This document shows, piece after piece, positions 16,143 through 25,552 of a stretch of 64,000 nucleotides of DNA. A model generated the notes under the pieces. That model worked only from the letters and a program-made list of their open reading frames with translations. It did not search any database and had not been told where the DNA came from. Numbering within the stretch: position 1 is the stretch's first letter; every line of letters starts with the position of its first letter. The translations under genes and the position numbers were made by a program. This stretch comes from DASRJW01 sp964567755 (lineage in GTDB: Bacteria > Krumholzibacteriota > Krumholzibacteriia > G020349025): the NCBI GenBank assembly GCA_964567755.1, contig CAZMNW010000054.1, forward strand, positions 67,570-131,569, given 5' to 3'.

Positions 16143-17462
16143 TCACCGAACTGCTGCAGCTCCTCCCCTCGCCCATTGTAGATCGTAACAAATGACGGCC
16201 ATGGGAACCGCTCCGGCGTCGGGGGCTTCTTCTGCGCCCGGCTCACGGCCCGCCATGGCTCGCAATGCGGCTTCGAATTCCTTGATCACGAAGAGCCGAT
16301 CGCCCGCGAGCACAAGCCGGTCCTCCTCGAAATCGCAGTCGCCCGTCCATGTGACGCGCTGCACATATCGCCCCTCTGGATCGAAGACATCCAGATTGCC
16401 GATCGTGCCTGCCGGGAGGTCGCGCACACCGCGGCTGGATAGCACCCAGATGGTTCCGTCATCGGCGACGGCGAACCAGCGGATATCACGTTCCCGATTG
16501 CTGATGTCGAATTCGGGCTCGATGCGACCACGCGCGCCACGGATCATGATGCGGCTGCCGAGCGCCTTCTTGCGTTTCTCGATCTCGTCGGCACTGCGCA
16601 TGACCGGTTCGTAGTCGAGTGAAATGACGCGCTGGAGCTTGCCGCTCGGAGACCAAACTTGCAGCTTCCAGGTGCGATCGAGTGTGGCATAGACGTCGCC
16701 CTGCGGCCCGACTGTCCACAGGGTTCCGAACTCGTCTTCCTTGATCACCATGCGCGCCATGCTCGAGGTGCTGGTCATTTCGGAGAAGCGAGCCAGTTGC
16801 TTCCCTTGGCGGTCGATGCGCACGAGCGCGTTGGTGCGGTCGACCGTCCCCTCGGCCATGCGGAAGTTGCCACCCTGCAAGACCAGCGAACCGCCACGAT
16901 ACGTGACACCCTGCAGCATGCTGAAGCCACCGTCTTCGGCGCTCGGGAGGTTGAACGGATCTGCCGGTGTGCCATCGGGCTTGAACATCACGACCCGGCT
17001 CGGCTGCGTTTGCACGACGCCGAGATTGCCTTCCGGGTCGAAGAACAAGTCGCCAGGCCGGCGAAACTCGCCCGGACCTTCGCCTTCGCGGCCGATCGTC
17101 CGCAGGTACTCGCCGCTCTTCGAGAACACCTTGACCTCGGACAGTTGCCTGTCCACCAAGTAGACGTCCCCCGACGGATGCACACCGATGTCGGTGATGA
17201 GACCGAAGAACTCGCCTTGCTCCTCACTCTCACCGCCAACTCGCCATTGTTCCTCGAGGGTGACAGTCATCGGCTTATCCAACGGTTCGGCGGGGTTCTT
17301 CATATGAACCACGCCATTCTCGGTGGTTTCCTGTCCCTTCCAGGTTCCGGCGTTGGCAGAATGGCCCACCGTCAGGACGGCGACCGCGAGGAAGGCTGCA
17401 ACCCACGAGATCCTGCGTCCCAGGGACGCACTCTTCGGTTTCTGGGGCGACTCGAGGCGCAT
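16143..17462 (-). CDS. exported six-bladed beta-propeller protein
   Basis: A 439-residue protein. After a basic N-terminus comes a hydrophobic signal (RISWVAAFLAVAVLTVGHSANAG, about 16-38), then a mature region with NHL/6-bladed propeller repeats: FGLITDIGVHPSGDVYLVDRQLSEVKVFSKSG, EFRRPGDLFFDPEGNLGVVQ, FGTLWTVGPQGDVYATLD and so on. Such proteins are common in this kind of genome and are thought to bind ligands or carry out surface recognition; no catalysis is claimed. The ATG at 17462 lies five bases after GGAG. The ATG at 17465 is just as possible. Its stop lies 10 bp upstream of a possible GTG start of the hybrid kinase, so the two may share a transcript. Confidence 0.75.
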   Translation of the reverse strand: MRLESPQKPKSASLGRRISWVAAFLAVAVLTVGHSANAGTWKGQETTENGVVHMKNPAEPLDKPMTVTLEEQWRVGGESEEQGEFFGLITDIGVHPSGDVYLVDRQLSEVKVFSKSGEYLRTIGREGEGPGEFRRPGDLFFDPEGNLGVVQTQPSRVVMFKPDGTPADPFNLPSAEDGGFSMLQGVTYRGGSLVLQGGNFRMAEGTVDRTNALVRIDRQGKQLARFSEMTSTSSMARMVIKEDEFGTLWTVGPQGDVYATLDRTWKLQVWSPSGKLQRVISLDYEPVMRSADEIEKRKKALGSRIMIRGARGRIEPEFDISNRERDIRWFAVADDGTIWVLSSRGVRDLPAGTIGNLDVFDPEGRYVQRVTWTGDCDFEEDRLVLAGDRLFVIKEFEAALRAMAGREPGAEEAPDAGAVPMAVICYDLQWARGGAAAVR

Positions 17463-17555
17463 CATGACTCCAAGGCGGTTGGGGAATTGACGAGCCCGCG
17501 CGAGGATGTCGGGGCGCATAGGTAGAAGAACACCCGCCGCCGCGGCTGGTTCCCG

Positions 17556-20500
17556 CTACTGCAGGACGACCAACTTGCGGCTCGCATCGTGATCTCGCGT
17601 CACCAGACGACAGTGATAAATGCCGCTCGCCACGCGACGGCCACGCGCGTCCAGACCATCCCAGGTGATCCGGTACCAATCGCGCTGCCGCTCGCCGTCG
17701 AGGAGGGTGCGAACCAGTCGGCCGGCGACGTCATAGATGCAGAGCCGAACCGGACCGGCAGCGCCGAGGTCGAAACGAATCAGCGTGGTCGGATTAAAAG
17801 GGTTCGGTACGTTGGGGTGCAGTGCCGTTCTAGCCGGTCCGCTCGCGATCGACGATCCGATGTCGCCCACATCCGTCGGGTTCTCAGACCTCCGATCCCG
17901 CGCCGGGAGCGCGGCGGCCAGGATCTTCGCCGCGAGCGCGGTGCGTGCCGACTGCGCGGCTGCACCAGGCCCTGGTCCTCCACCCTTTTCGCGGATGTCG
18001 ACCCACGGATGCGATTGGACGATGGTGCTTTAGCCAGCGGACGGATCGCTGTTCATGACCATGGCGGCGCTGCCGAGCTGCCCCGTCGCGGCCTTTTTGT
18101 ACCGGTGAGTCGGAACCGCGGACCCGAGCGCTGCGAGCGCGTCATAGCTGCGCCGGAGACACGACCCCTGCAGGGTGTAGACGTCGTGCGTGAAATCCGC
18201 ATTCGCCATGCCATCCGGTGTGAAGAACGCGAATGCCCCTTGGCCTTCGACGTCCGGATTCGGATCCGAGCTCTGTGAGGCTTCGACCAAGTCGACACCC
18301 AGGAACTGCTCGTACAAAAGAGGCCGAGGAGGTCGACTGGACTCGAGAATGTTGGCGCCGAGGATCCAAAGTGTCGCGTATCCGGCCTCGCTGCCGGCGC
18401 CGCGCGCGAGCCAATCGCGGAACCAGCCCGCTTGATCGACCTCCTTGCCTTCCAAGACCTCCCGCCCGTCGGGAATGACGAGGGAACTACGCACGCCCGC
18501 GTCGTACAAGATGAGCCCGTACCCTGTGGCTTGCTCGACCGTGGCCCGGCCCCCGAGATGGTGGTGATTGTAGGGACCGCCGGTTCCCGAGTGGTCGTAC
18601 ACATCGTAGTGCCCGCGGTAACCGAGACGATCGAGCGTGTACATGAAGGAAGTGCGGTGAGCATCTCCGGTGCGTCTGCCCGGGTTCACCATCTGGCAGT
18701 AGAGCAGATGATGCGCTTACGTCGAGCCTGCGATCTCCGCCGCGGTTGGCTCGAGCTTGCCGTGCGGATCGGCCGCGATGCGCTCGAGAAAATCGGGGTC
18801 CCAGTCGATCGCGGGCAAGAAGCTCACCTCCAGGAGACCTCCCGTGGCCTCCTGAGCATCAGCGATCGAAGCCGGGGCGCGGTCCAATCCCGCAGGCCAT
18901 GAGGTGACACCTCCCAGCGCGTCGCTCGCCTGCCAAAAATAATGCAGGACGTCTCCACCGCGGAAATAGGAGTCATCCAAGTCGACGAAGTAGACGTCCC
19001 CCCCCGCTCAAGCTAAGGGCTTGGGGCGCTTCGAAGTGGAAGAAACCGTGCGCGCTGACGGCCCAGGGTGGCGGTGCTTTGCCGCGGTGCGGCCCCGAGA
19101 CGATGGCGCCATACCACTCGACCGCGACGACGCCGCCCGCATCGCGGACGTCCTGCACCAAGACGTGGATGGAGTCTCCCACGATCCGTTGCATCGATTG
19201 TCGATTGACCTGGCTCGCCTCCGAAAAGTCCGCAGTTCCGAAGCGGTCTGTCGTGGGCCGGAAGTGCTCACCCCCAGCGAGGGGAATCGCGGGGTTGAGC
19301 TCGCTCGCGAACCCGTCCTGCGCTGCCCCGTCCAGTAGAAAAGTCGACACCGCCACGGCGAATTGCGGACCGTTCCACACCACTCGCCCGATGCGGGTGC
19401 GATCGACATAAGGACCCGGCCCAGGGTTGTGGAAAACCGGCGGATCCGCTGCGAAGAGGAGCTGCCAATCGGAGACGCGGTGCCGGATCTGAATCATAGA
19501 AGCCGACTCCGAATCGAAATGAGGCGTCATGTCGAACGTCGGCGTCTGCCAGCCGAAGAAAGACAGTGAGTTCCATAGTGACGCGCGTCCCCAAGCCGAG
19601 ATGCACTCGACGCCGTCAACGACCTTCTTCCCCCGCACGGCCCATTGGTGCACCAGGCGACTGCCGGTGAAGAAGTTGCCCGGGAAGCGATCGAAGCGGA
19701 GCACCGTACCCACGGCGTGGGACGGCAGATCCGTCAAGCTCACCCACGGGCTCAGGATGGCGTCGTCGAGCCAGTTGCGCACGACGAAGCCACCTGGGCC
19801 GAAGGCCATGCCGGGTCGAGGGCGCGCGTGGGTGTGGTGTGGTCCGTCCACACCCAGGCACAGGAGGTGTTCTCGAAGCACGACTGATTGTCGCGCGGGT
19901 GCGGGAACAATCGCGCCCACTCGCCGAATGGCCGGCTGTCGTGCAGGTTGACGAATGTGATCGCTGGATCCAGGAGACCTTCGAAATCCTCGAAGAGCTC
20001 GGTGCCGCCTGTCAGAGCGAGTTGGTCGACGACGAGCCCCGCACCGAGCTGGCTCTCGTATTGCCCGTCGCAAGGGGCGAAGCCGACATCGGAGAAGAAC
20101 GCGATGTAAGCGCAGTCGACGGTGGCCGGCTCGCCAAAGCTCGGGAGCACGAGCCCATCGATGCGTCCGCAGGTCTCCAGGCCGCTGCGAGAGATGAGGA
20201 CCTGGCGATGGAATCTCGTGGAGCGCTCGGGATGCGCGGCGTAATCGACCATCTCGAACGAAGAGCAGTCCGGGTCCACCTCGATCTGCAGGAAATCGAA
20301 ACCGTCTTCCGAATCGAGGGCGTGGTCGAAGGACAGGCTGGACGCCCCGATGTATTCGACTCGGATGGCCTGGTACCAGTCGTTGCAGTAGCCGCTTCCT
20401 TGCCAGCAAGAACTGCTGCCACCGAGCACCGCCGCGCTGCCGCGGATGCCCCCGATGCCGGCGAACGCATCATCCACTCGCCAATGAACCTGTCCGTCGT

Positions 20501-20804
20501 TGGCGATGCGGTAATCCACTCTCTGCCAACCTTGGTTGTCGCACCGGCGAATTCCTTCGAAATCCCAGTCGGCGATCCAGGTCGTGTCCGAAGTCGTGCT
20601 CTGCTGCGCCGGCAGGGACCCATCCGGATTGCCAATGACATCCGGCTCGATCTCGGACTCGACGAACACGTGAACATCTTCGACGGGACGAGCCCAAGCT
20701 GCGGGCAAGAGTGGGAGCCCGATCACGAGTGCCGCCGCCGAGACGCAGGCGAGTGTGCGCAGGAGGGGCGCAGGTTGCCATGAAGCGTTTCGCTTCGTAG
20801 CCAC
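17556..20804 (-). pseudogene. decayed large secreted protein with FlgD-like C-terminal domain
   Basis: Pieces of one gene lie in a row on the minus strand. A signal peptide is at the start (from GTG 20804, hydrophobic LLRTLACVSAAALVIGLPLLPAAWA). A lectin-like or MAM-like body reads in one frame to about 19810, then shifts frame, where HTTPTRALDP continues as MAFGPGGFVVRNWL. At 18998-19005 a run of eight C on the plus strand shifts the frame again: the first reading ends SLSGGGRLLRRLG, the second continues DVYFVDLDDSYFRGGD. In-frame TAA codons then occur at 18717-18719 and 18030-18032. The last piece (about 17556-17830) is a typical FlgD-like/T9SS-style C-terminal domain (HPNVPNPFNPTTLIRFDLG, CIYDVAGRLVRTLLDG, GIYHCRLVT). 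Two frameshifts plus two stops make decay more likely than sequencing error. Confidence 0.75.
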
Positions 20805-20895
20805 ACCTCCAAAGGGCCACCGCCCATCCGCAGTCTGGCCCACGGGCCGATCAACAGCGGTTGCGCCGGCACGCATCAGGCCACTGCCACATGGA

Positions 20896-20940
20896 GGAGC
20901 ACTCGATCCTTTACAATCCCTCCTGGGGAGAGAGTGCTCC
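20896..20940. terminator. stem-loop between the decayed gene and the upstream hypothetical gene
   Basis: GGAGCACTC (20896-20904) and GAGTGCTCC (20932-20940) form a perfect 9-bp inverted repeat with a 27-base loop. It spans the stop codon of the gene at 20911-21366. No run of T follows on either strand, so it is at best a weak or factor-assisted terminator, or simply an RNA structure at the gene end. Confidence 0.35.
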
Positions 20941-21366
20941 GGAACTCTGGCGCATGACATTGGCCGGCAGTCGTGCATCGCAAATCAACCGGTACCCGTA
21001 CCGATCGTCGGTCACGAGTTCCCACTTTCCCACCACACGAGGATCGTCGGCAAACTTCTCAAACCGGCGTTTCGCCAGCTGATCCAAGATGGGAAACATC
21101 TCGCGCGGTGTGATCTCACGATTGAGCACCCGTGCGAGCTCATGAAGGTGCTCGGGGTGGTTCCACAGCGGCATGGCCATCACGTGAGCGTTCCAAACGA
21201 CGATCACGATGTTGAGGGCGTCGCGCAGTGCCTCGAAGGGCGGCACGCCATCGAACCGCGACAGAAGAGGCTCACCGAAGTCGAGGATGGTCGCGGAAAT
21301 CTTGCGCTCCGGGATCATGACCGACGACAGCGCTGCGGCCTGGGAATGCTTCTTCCTCCGTGTCAC
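20911..21366 (-). CDS. conserved hypothetical protein (151 residues)
   Basis: A soluble protein of 151 residues starting at GTG 21366 (an ATG at 21318 is an alternative with no better ribosome site). The sequence is balanced and looks genuinely coding: ISATILDFGEPLLSRF, FEALRDALNIVIVVWNAHVMA, REMFPILDQLAKRRFEKFADDPR and KWELVTDDRYGYRLICDARLP. No signal, no membrane segment and no catalytic motif that I recognise. It sits with two other hypothetical genes between the decayed secreted-protein gene and the Ser/Thr kinase. The helix-rich middle and absence of low complexity suggest a small regulatory or toxin-like protein, but I do not assign a function. Confidence 0.6.
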   Translation of the reverse strand: MTRRKKHSQAAALSSVMIPERKISATILDFGEPLLSRFDGVPPFEALRDALNIVIVVWNAHVMAMPLWNHPEHLHELARVLNREITPREMFPILDQLAKRRFEKFADDPRVVGKWELVTDDRYGYRLICDARLPANVMRQSSGALSPQEGL

Positions 21367-21522
21367 GACAGGTTCAACTCCGGGTCCGAGGTGCTAGGCG
21401 ATGAACCCAACCGTGGAGCTCGTTCTTCGCGGATGGCGGCGATGTGTGCACGCTTCTTCGCTTCCTCCGGATCGCCCAGATGCAAGCGCGGTGTCCTGAT
21501 CGCAATGAATCGATCCGGGCTC

Positions 21523-21879
21523 TCAAGCGGGCCTACGCCTTCCCTTGTCGAGGTCGGCAAGCAACTCTACCTTCCGCGCTTTCAGCACAGCGATCTGGGT
21601 CTTCAGTCGGTTCATCTCCCGTTTGATGCGCAACAACTCAGTCATCCCCCGCCTGTCCCTGAGGAAGTCTTCCCCATGCTTCTCCCGGATCAGCGCTTCG
21701 ACCTCTCGTCGAAGAAGTCGCAGGAATGGGTTGCCGTGAATCGCGTTGTGACGGTACTGAAGTTTGCCGGCTCGGATCGCCCGAACGATCGCCTCCTGAG
21801 TCAGCCCGAACTCTTTCCGCGCCGTCTTGTCGCTGAGCGTTGCGCCCTTTCGTTGCCATTCAGAGCCTTGGCTATTCAA
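21523..21879 (-). CDS. conserved hypothetical protein with helical, coiled-coil C-terminus
   Basis: A 118-residue protein starting at TTG 21879, which has GGGAGGAG eight bases upstream. The core begins SDKTARKEFGLTQEAIVRAI, a helix-turn-helix-like stretch, and continues GKLQYRHNAIHGNPFLRLLRREVEALI. The last 40 residues (KREMNRLKTQIAVLKARKVELLADLDKG) are a strong coiled-coil heptad. Small proteins with this TARKEFGL...HGNPFLRLLRREVEAL pattern are familiar to me from many environmental genomes, but without a known function. A DNA-binding or partner-binding adaptor is a reasonable guess. The longer upstream reading on this strand overlaps the plus-strand gene at 22018 and is not supported. Confidence 0.6.
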   Translation of the reverse strand: MNSQGSEWQRKGATLSDKTARKEFGLTQEAIVRAIRAGKLQYRHNAIHGNPFLRLLRREVEALIREKHGEDFLRDRRGMTELLRIKREMNRLKTQIAVLKARKVELLADLDKGRRRPA

Positions 21880-22017
21880 CAGACTCTCCTCCCAAGAACA
21901 ACTGCCACGCCCGTGTCGAGCTGGCACCTGCCGGCAGACTGTTCCTGCATAGTGGGGACAAGGTACCATCCATCGATCGACATGCAAAGCCGCCCGCGAA
22001 AAGAAGCAGGGCAAACG

Positions 22018-22497
22018 ATGCTCTCCACACCGACCGGTTTCGCAGCGCGTGTGAAACGGAAGCCGCGACGCGGGGCCACGCGGACTGTCACCGGGTATCG
22101 AGACGATCCCCTCTACCGGCGGATCCAACGCGCTGTAGCCGCAATCCTGGCGAATGGGAAGGTGGTGAGGCCGGTCGATGTCCTCGTCGGGATGAGCCTG
22201 CTGGCCCCAGAAAAGCTCGACGCTTGGCGCCGAGGCCGGGTGCCTTATTTAGAGCAGGGAATCAACTGCAACCTCACGCGTCTATCACGACTGTTGCGCG
22301 TACTCAGGTTCCACGTACACGATCTGAACCTCGTCCCGTCCATGACCGAGTATCGGCGCTGGGGAAAAAGGCCGAAGCACCGCCTTCGCTTCACCAAGCG
22401 TGGGGATCCAAGGCTCGAGATGGCATATGCGCGGCATTTCACGTGGCCGGGAAAGGGCTCGTTCAGAACACATGAGACCGAGGGAACTCGCGAATGA
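22018..22497 (+). CDS. conserved hypothetical protein (159 residues)
   Basis: A soluble protein of 159 residues. I use the ATG at 22018; an ATG at 21982 is also in frame and neither has a strong ribosome site. The body is basic and mostly helical: DDPLYRRIQRAVAAILANG, VVRPVDVLVGMSLLAPEKLDAWRRG, LEQGINCNLTRLSRLLRVL and SMTEYRRWGKRPKHRLRFTKRGDP. The run of arginine and lysine in the C-terminus suggests nucleic-acid contact. I recall similar uncharacterised proteins in many environmental genomes but no experimental role. It is divergent from the 118-residue gene and precedes the Ser/Thr kinase by 59 bp on the same strand, so a shared transcript is possible. Confidence 0.6.
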   Translation: MLSTPTGFAARVKRKPRRGATRTVTGYRDDPLYRRIQRAVAAILANGKVVRPVDVLVGMSLLAPEKLDAWRRGRVPYLEQGINCNLTRLSRLLRVLRFHVHDLNLVPSMTEYRRWGKRPKHRLRFTKRGDPRLEMAYARHFTWPGKGSFRTHETEGTRE

Positions 22498-22556
22498 TCG
22501 TGCGTGCTGGCACGTTCGCCACGAGTTGAGAGCAAACCCGAGGCCCGGGAATCGAG

Positions 22557-25415
22557 ATGGACGCCAAGCGCGGGCAAATGATCTCCCACTACCGTCTCGT
22601 CGAGAAGATCGGCGAGGGCGGGATGGGTGTTGTTTGGAAGGCCGAGGATTCAATTCTAAACCGCACCGTCGCCATCAAGGTGCTCCCGGCCGAGCTCGCA
22701 CTCGATGAGAAACGCAGGCGCCTGTTCCTCGACGAGGCGCGCCTCGCAGCTTCGGTGAGCCACGCCCACATCGTCCAAGTCCATGAACTCGGCCGCGAAG
22801 GTGAACTCGACTTCATCGTGATGGAGTACGTGGAGGGCCAACCGCTCGGCCGGATCCTTCACGGCCGGCCGCTGCCGTCGGAAAAGATCGCCGATTGGGG
22901 CCAACAGGTCGCCGAAGGTCTCGCGCGCGCCCACCGCAAGGGTCTCATTCACAGAGACCTCAAGCCGGCGAACATCATGGTCACGACCGATGGGGAGGTG
23001 AAGATCGTCGACTTCGGGCTCGCCACGCTCTTCTCGAGGCCGGACTTCACGACGGAATCTCTTGCATCCACCTGGACAGAAACCGCGGAAAAGAATCGCA
23101 CCGGGATCGCTGGCACGTTGCCCTACATGTCGCCCGAGCAAGTCCGCGGCGAGAAGCTCGACTCCCGGAGCGACATCTTCTCCTTCGGTACGGTGCTCTA
23201 CGAGATGACCACGGGACAGCGGCCCTTCATGGGTCCCAGGCCCGCCGACATCGCCCAGGAGATTCTGAGGACCCAGCCGACTCCGGTGCACGAACTGGTT
23301 CCCAAAGTGCCGCTTGCGCTGCGCTGGATTATCGAGAAGGCGCTGGCCCGCAGACCGGGTGATCGGTACCAGGTGATGGAGGATGTAGGTATCGACCTCA
23401 AGCGCCTCGGGCGTGACTTGGAGTCCGGATCATCTCCGTCTTTCGAGGATCTCCAGCACACTGTCCCGCCGAAGCGATGGAGTGTACCGCGTTCGTTGTT
23501 CGCTGCGGGATTTCTTGCAACCATCGGGCTCGCCGTCTGGTTCGGATGGCTGCACGATGGCGGCAAGCAACAAGGAACAGATTCGAACGCAGCCACGCCG
23601 GCTCCGCCGGTGAATCCGAACTGGATTCTCGTCGCCGACTTCGAAACGAGCAGCCAGGACTTCATCCTTGCCACTGCCGCGCGCGAGCTCGTGACAACCG
23701 TGTTCCAGAATTCCGAGATCGTAACGCCGATCTCGCGGCCTCAAGTGCAGCTCGGCCTGGAATTGGCCGGGAAGGCGCAAGGAACTCGCGTCGTGGGCGA
23801 GATCGCCAGGGAGCTCGCCTATCGCGCTGCGGCACGTACGTACATCACAGGACGAATCGACCGTGTTGGCCGCTATTCGATCGTTCTCAGCGCGGTCGAT
23901 GCCAGGAACAGCAACGTGCTCTTCTCCGTCTCGGACGTGGCGGCGAATGACGATGCGCTGATCCCCGTTCTGAGCCGGCTCGCGGAACAGTTGTTGGACA
24001 GAATACACGGGCGCCCCCAAGGCTTCCGGGCGAATCGGCCGGTCGTGCCTGTCATGACCAAATCATTCGAAGCCTACCAGCTGTTCGTTGAAGCGACCGA
24101 TTTCTCGGTCGTTATGACTTATCGCACGAGGAATCACTTGCTGGAGCGAGCATTGAAGCTCGATCCGGACTTCGCCAGCGCATGGATGTCCTTGGGAGCG
24201 CATTACTCGAACACGGGTGAACTCGATGCGGCAGGGGCAGCGTGGGAGGAGGCTCGACGCCAATCCGATCGTTTGACCGAGGTCCAGAGGCTCCGTCTCG
24301 AGGGCCTCATCGCCCTGCGCATCGAATACGACGTCGCTGCGAGCCTCGAGATCTTCGACCTCTTGGTGCAGCGCGAACCCTTCAACTGGCGACACCACAA
24401 CGACCGGAGCGTGGCACTCCGCGATCTGGGCCGGTACGAGGACAGACTTGACGCCGTGACTCGCGCCTACGAACTGGCGCCGTTCGGACCAACCGAGATC
24501 CACATCGCCAACCGGGTCGAGAGCCTGCTCGAGCTCGGCCAGTACTCGGAGGCGCAACACCACCTGGGAAGCTTTCGAAACCTCGTCGTGCGTCGTGAGT
24601 ATGAACTGAAGCTGGCCTTGCTGACCTCCAACTGGCAAGTGGCCGAGAGTCTGGCAACACACATGCTTTCGGACGCGACCACTGCTGGCTGGCAATTCGA
24701 GGCTCGGGTCACGATCGAGGCGCTCCGTGGCATGAGAGGAGGGCTCGACGCTGCTGCACGCGCACTTGAATCGATGGCCGTCAAGAGGACGTGCCTGCTC
24801 AGTCTGCACTTGAGAATGCTCGCTCGCGACGAGCTGGAGCCACCGAGATCACAGGCCTGCGCCGATACGACGGCCATCGGTCTCTTGGTTCAGGGAATGT
24901 GGGCCGCCGGATGTGGTGACACCGCCACTGCGCAGCACTTTTTGCGTGCCCTCGCGAATCGATCCGTGCGTGAGCGCAGGCAATTCGAGGTCGACTCGCG
25001 CCTCCTGCAGGGATGGATCGCGGCCCACGCCGGTCATTGGGAGCAAGTGATCCAGATCCTCGAGCCAGTGGAGAGCAGAGGAAGATTCGGGGAAACCTCT
25101 GGCAGGCTGCCCATCCGATGGTTGGTCGCCGAAGCACACGAACGGCTCGGGCATTTCGACCAGGCAGCACGAACTCTCGAACGCGTCGTGTCCCCTGTTC
25201 TCATCGATGAGGATAATGATCCGGTCCAACACGCGATTTTCGAGCCCTTCGCGCACCAGCGGCTGGTGCTCCACTACGCACGATTACGACAGCTCGAGGA
25301 TGCTCGGCGGCACTGGCAAGTCTTGCAGGAAACCACCACGAACCCAGATTCGCTGCTTCGCCCCATGATCGAGGAGGCGCGGCAAGCGCTTGCCGAGGCT
25401 GAATCCCAACCATGA
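22557..25415 (+). CDS. membrane Ser/Thr protein kinase with TPR-like C-terminus
   Basis: A 952-residue protein. The kinase domain (about 9-275) is complete: glycine loop IGEGGMGVVWKA, Lys in VAIKVLPAEL, catalytic loop HRDLKPANIM, DFGLA of the activation segment, then YMSPEQVRGEKLDSRSDIFSFG. One transmembrane helix (about 311-331, SLFAAGFLATIGLAVWFGWL) separates it from a long external part. Residues about 350-490 may form a small sensor domain (WILVADFETSSQDF ... QLLDRIHGRPQ). About 500-950 are TPR-like helical repeats (ALKLDPDFASAWMSLGAHYSNTGELDAA, GRYEDRLDAVTRAYELAPFG). The TPR part probably binds partners or substrate proteins. A standard environmental-bacterium Hanks kinase, intact as far as I can see. 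Confidence 0.93.
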   Translation: MDAKRGQMISHYRLVEKIGEGGMGVVWKAEDSILNRTVAIKVLPAELALDEKRRRLFLDEARLAASVSHAHIVQVHELGREGELDFIVMEYVEGQPLGRILHGRPLPSEKIADWGQQVAEGLARAHRKGLIHRDLKPANIMVTTDGEVKIVDFGLATLFSRPDFTTESLASTWTETAEKNRTGIAGTLPYMSPEQVRGEKLDSRSDIFSFGTVLYEMTTGQRPFMGPRPADIAQEILRTQPTPVHELVPKVPLALRWIIEKALARRPGDRYQVMEDVGIDLKRLGRDLESGSSPSFEDLQHTVPPKRWSVPRSLFAAGFLATIGLAVWFGWLHDGGKQQGTDSNAATPAPPVNPNWILVADFETSSQDFILATAARELVTTVFQNSEIVTPISRPQVQLGLELAGKAQGTRVVGEIARELAYRAAARTYITGRIDRVGRYSIVLSAVDARNSNVLFSVSDVAANDDALIPVLSRLAEQLLDRIHGRPQGFRANRPVVPVMTKSFEAYQLFVEATDFSVVMTYRTRNHLLERALKLDPDFASAWMSLGAHYSNTGELDAAGAAWEEARRQSDRLTEVQRLRLEGLIALRIEYDVAASLEIFDLLVQREPFNWRHHNDRSVALRDLGRYEDRLDAVTRAYELAPFGPTEIHIANRVESLLELGQYSEAQHHLGSFRNLVVRREYELKLALLTSNWQVAESLATHMLSDATTAGWQFEARVTIEALRGMRGGLDAAARALESMAVKRTCLLSLHLRMLARDELEPPRSQACADTTAIGLLVQGMWAAGCGDTATAQHFLRALANRSVRERRQFEVDSRLLQGWIAAHAGHWEQVIQILEPVESRGRFGETSGRLPIRWLVAEAHERLGHFDQAARTLERVVSPVLIDEDNDPVQHAIFEPFAHQRLVLHYARLRQLEDARRHWQVLQETTTNPDSLLRPMIEEARQALAEAESQP

Positions 25416-25552
25416 TCAGAACCGTCCTGCCTTGAACTTGACCGGCCACGAGGCGGCCCGTAGCCTCTAGCATCACAATCCAAGAGGCCGGGCCCAGTTC
25501 GAGGTCCGGCACGGGCGAGCTGTCCGGTTTCGACAGAATTGTAGAGGTCCCC

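Noticed and set aside
18717..18719. TAA as a recoded codon in the large decayed gene
   Set aside because: All other genes here end normally at TAA, TGA or TAG and no recoding signal surrounds it; decay explains it more simply together with the two frameshifts.
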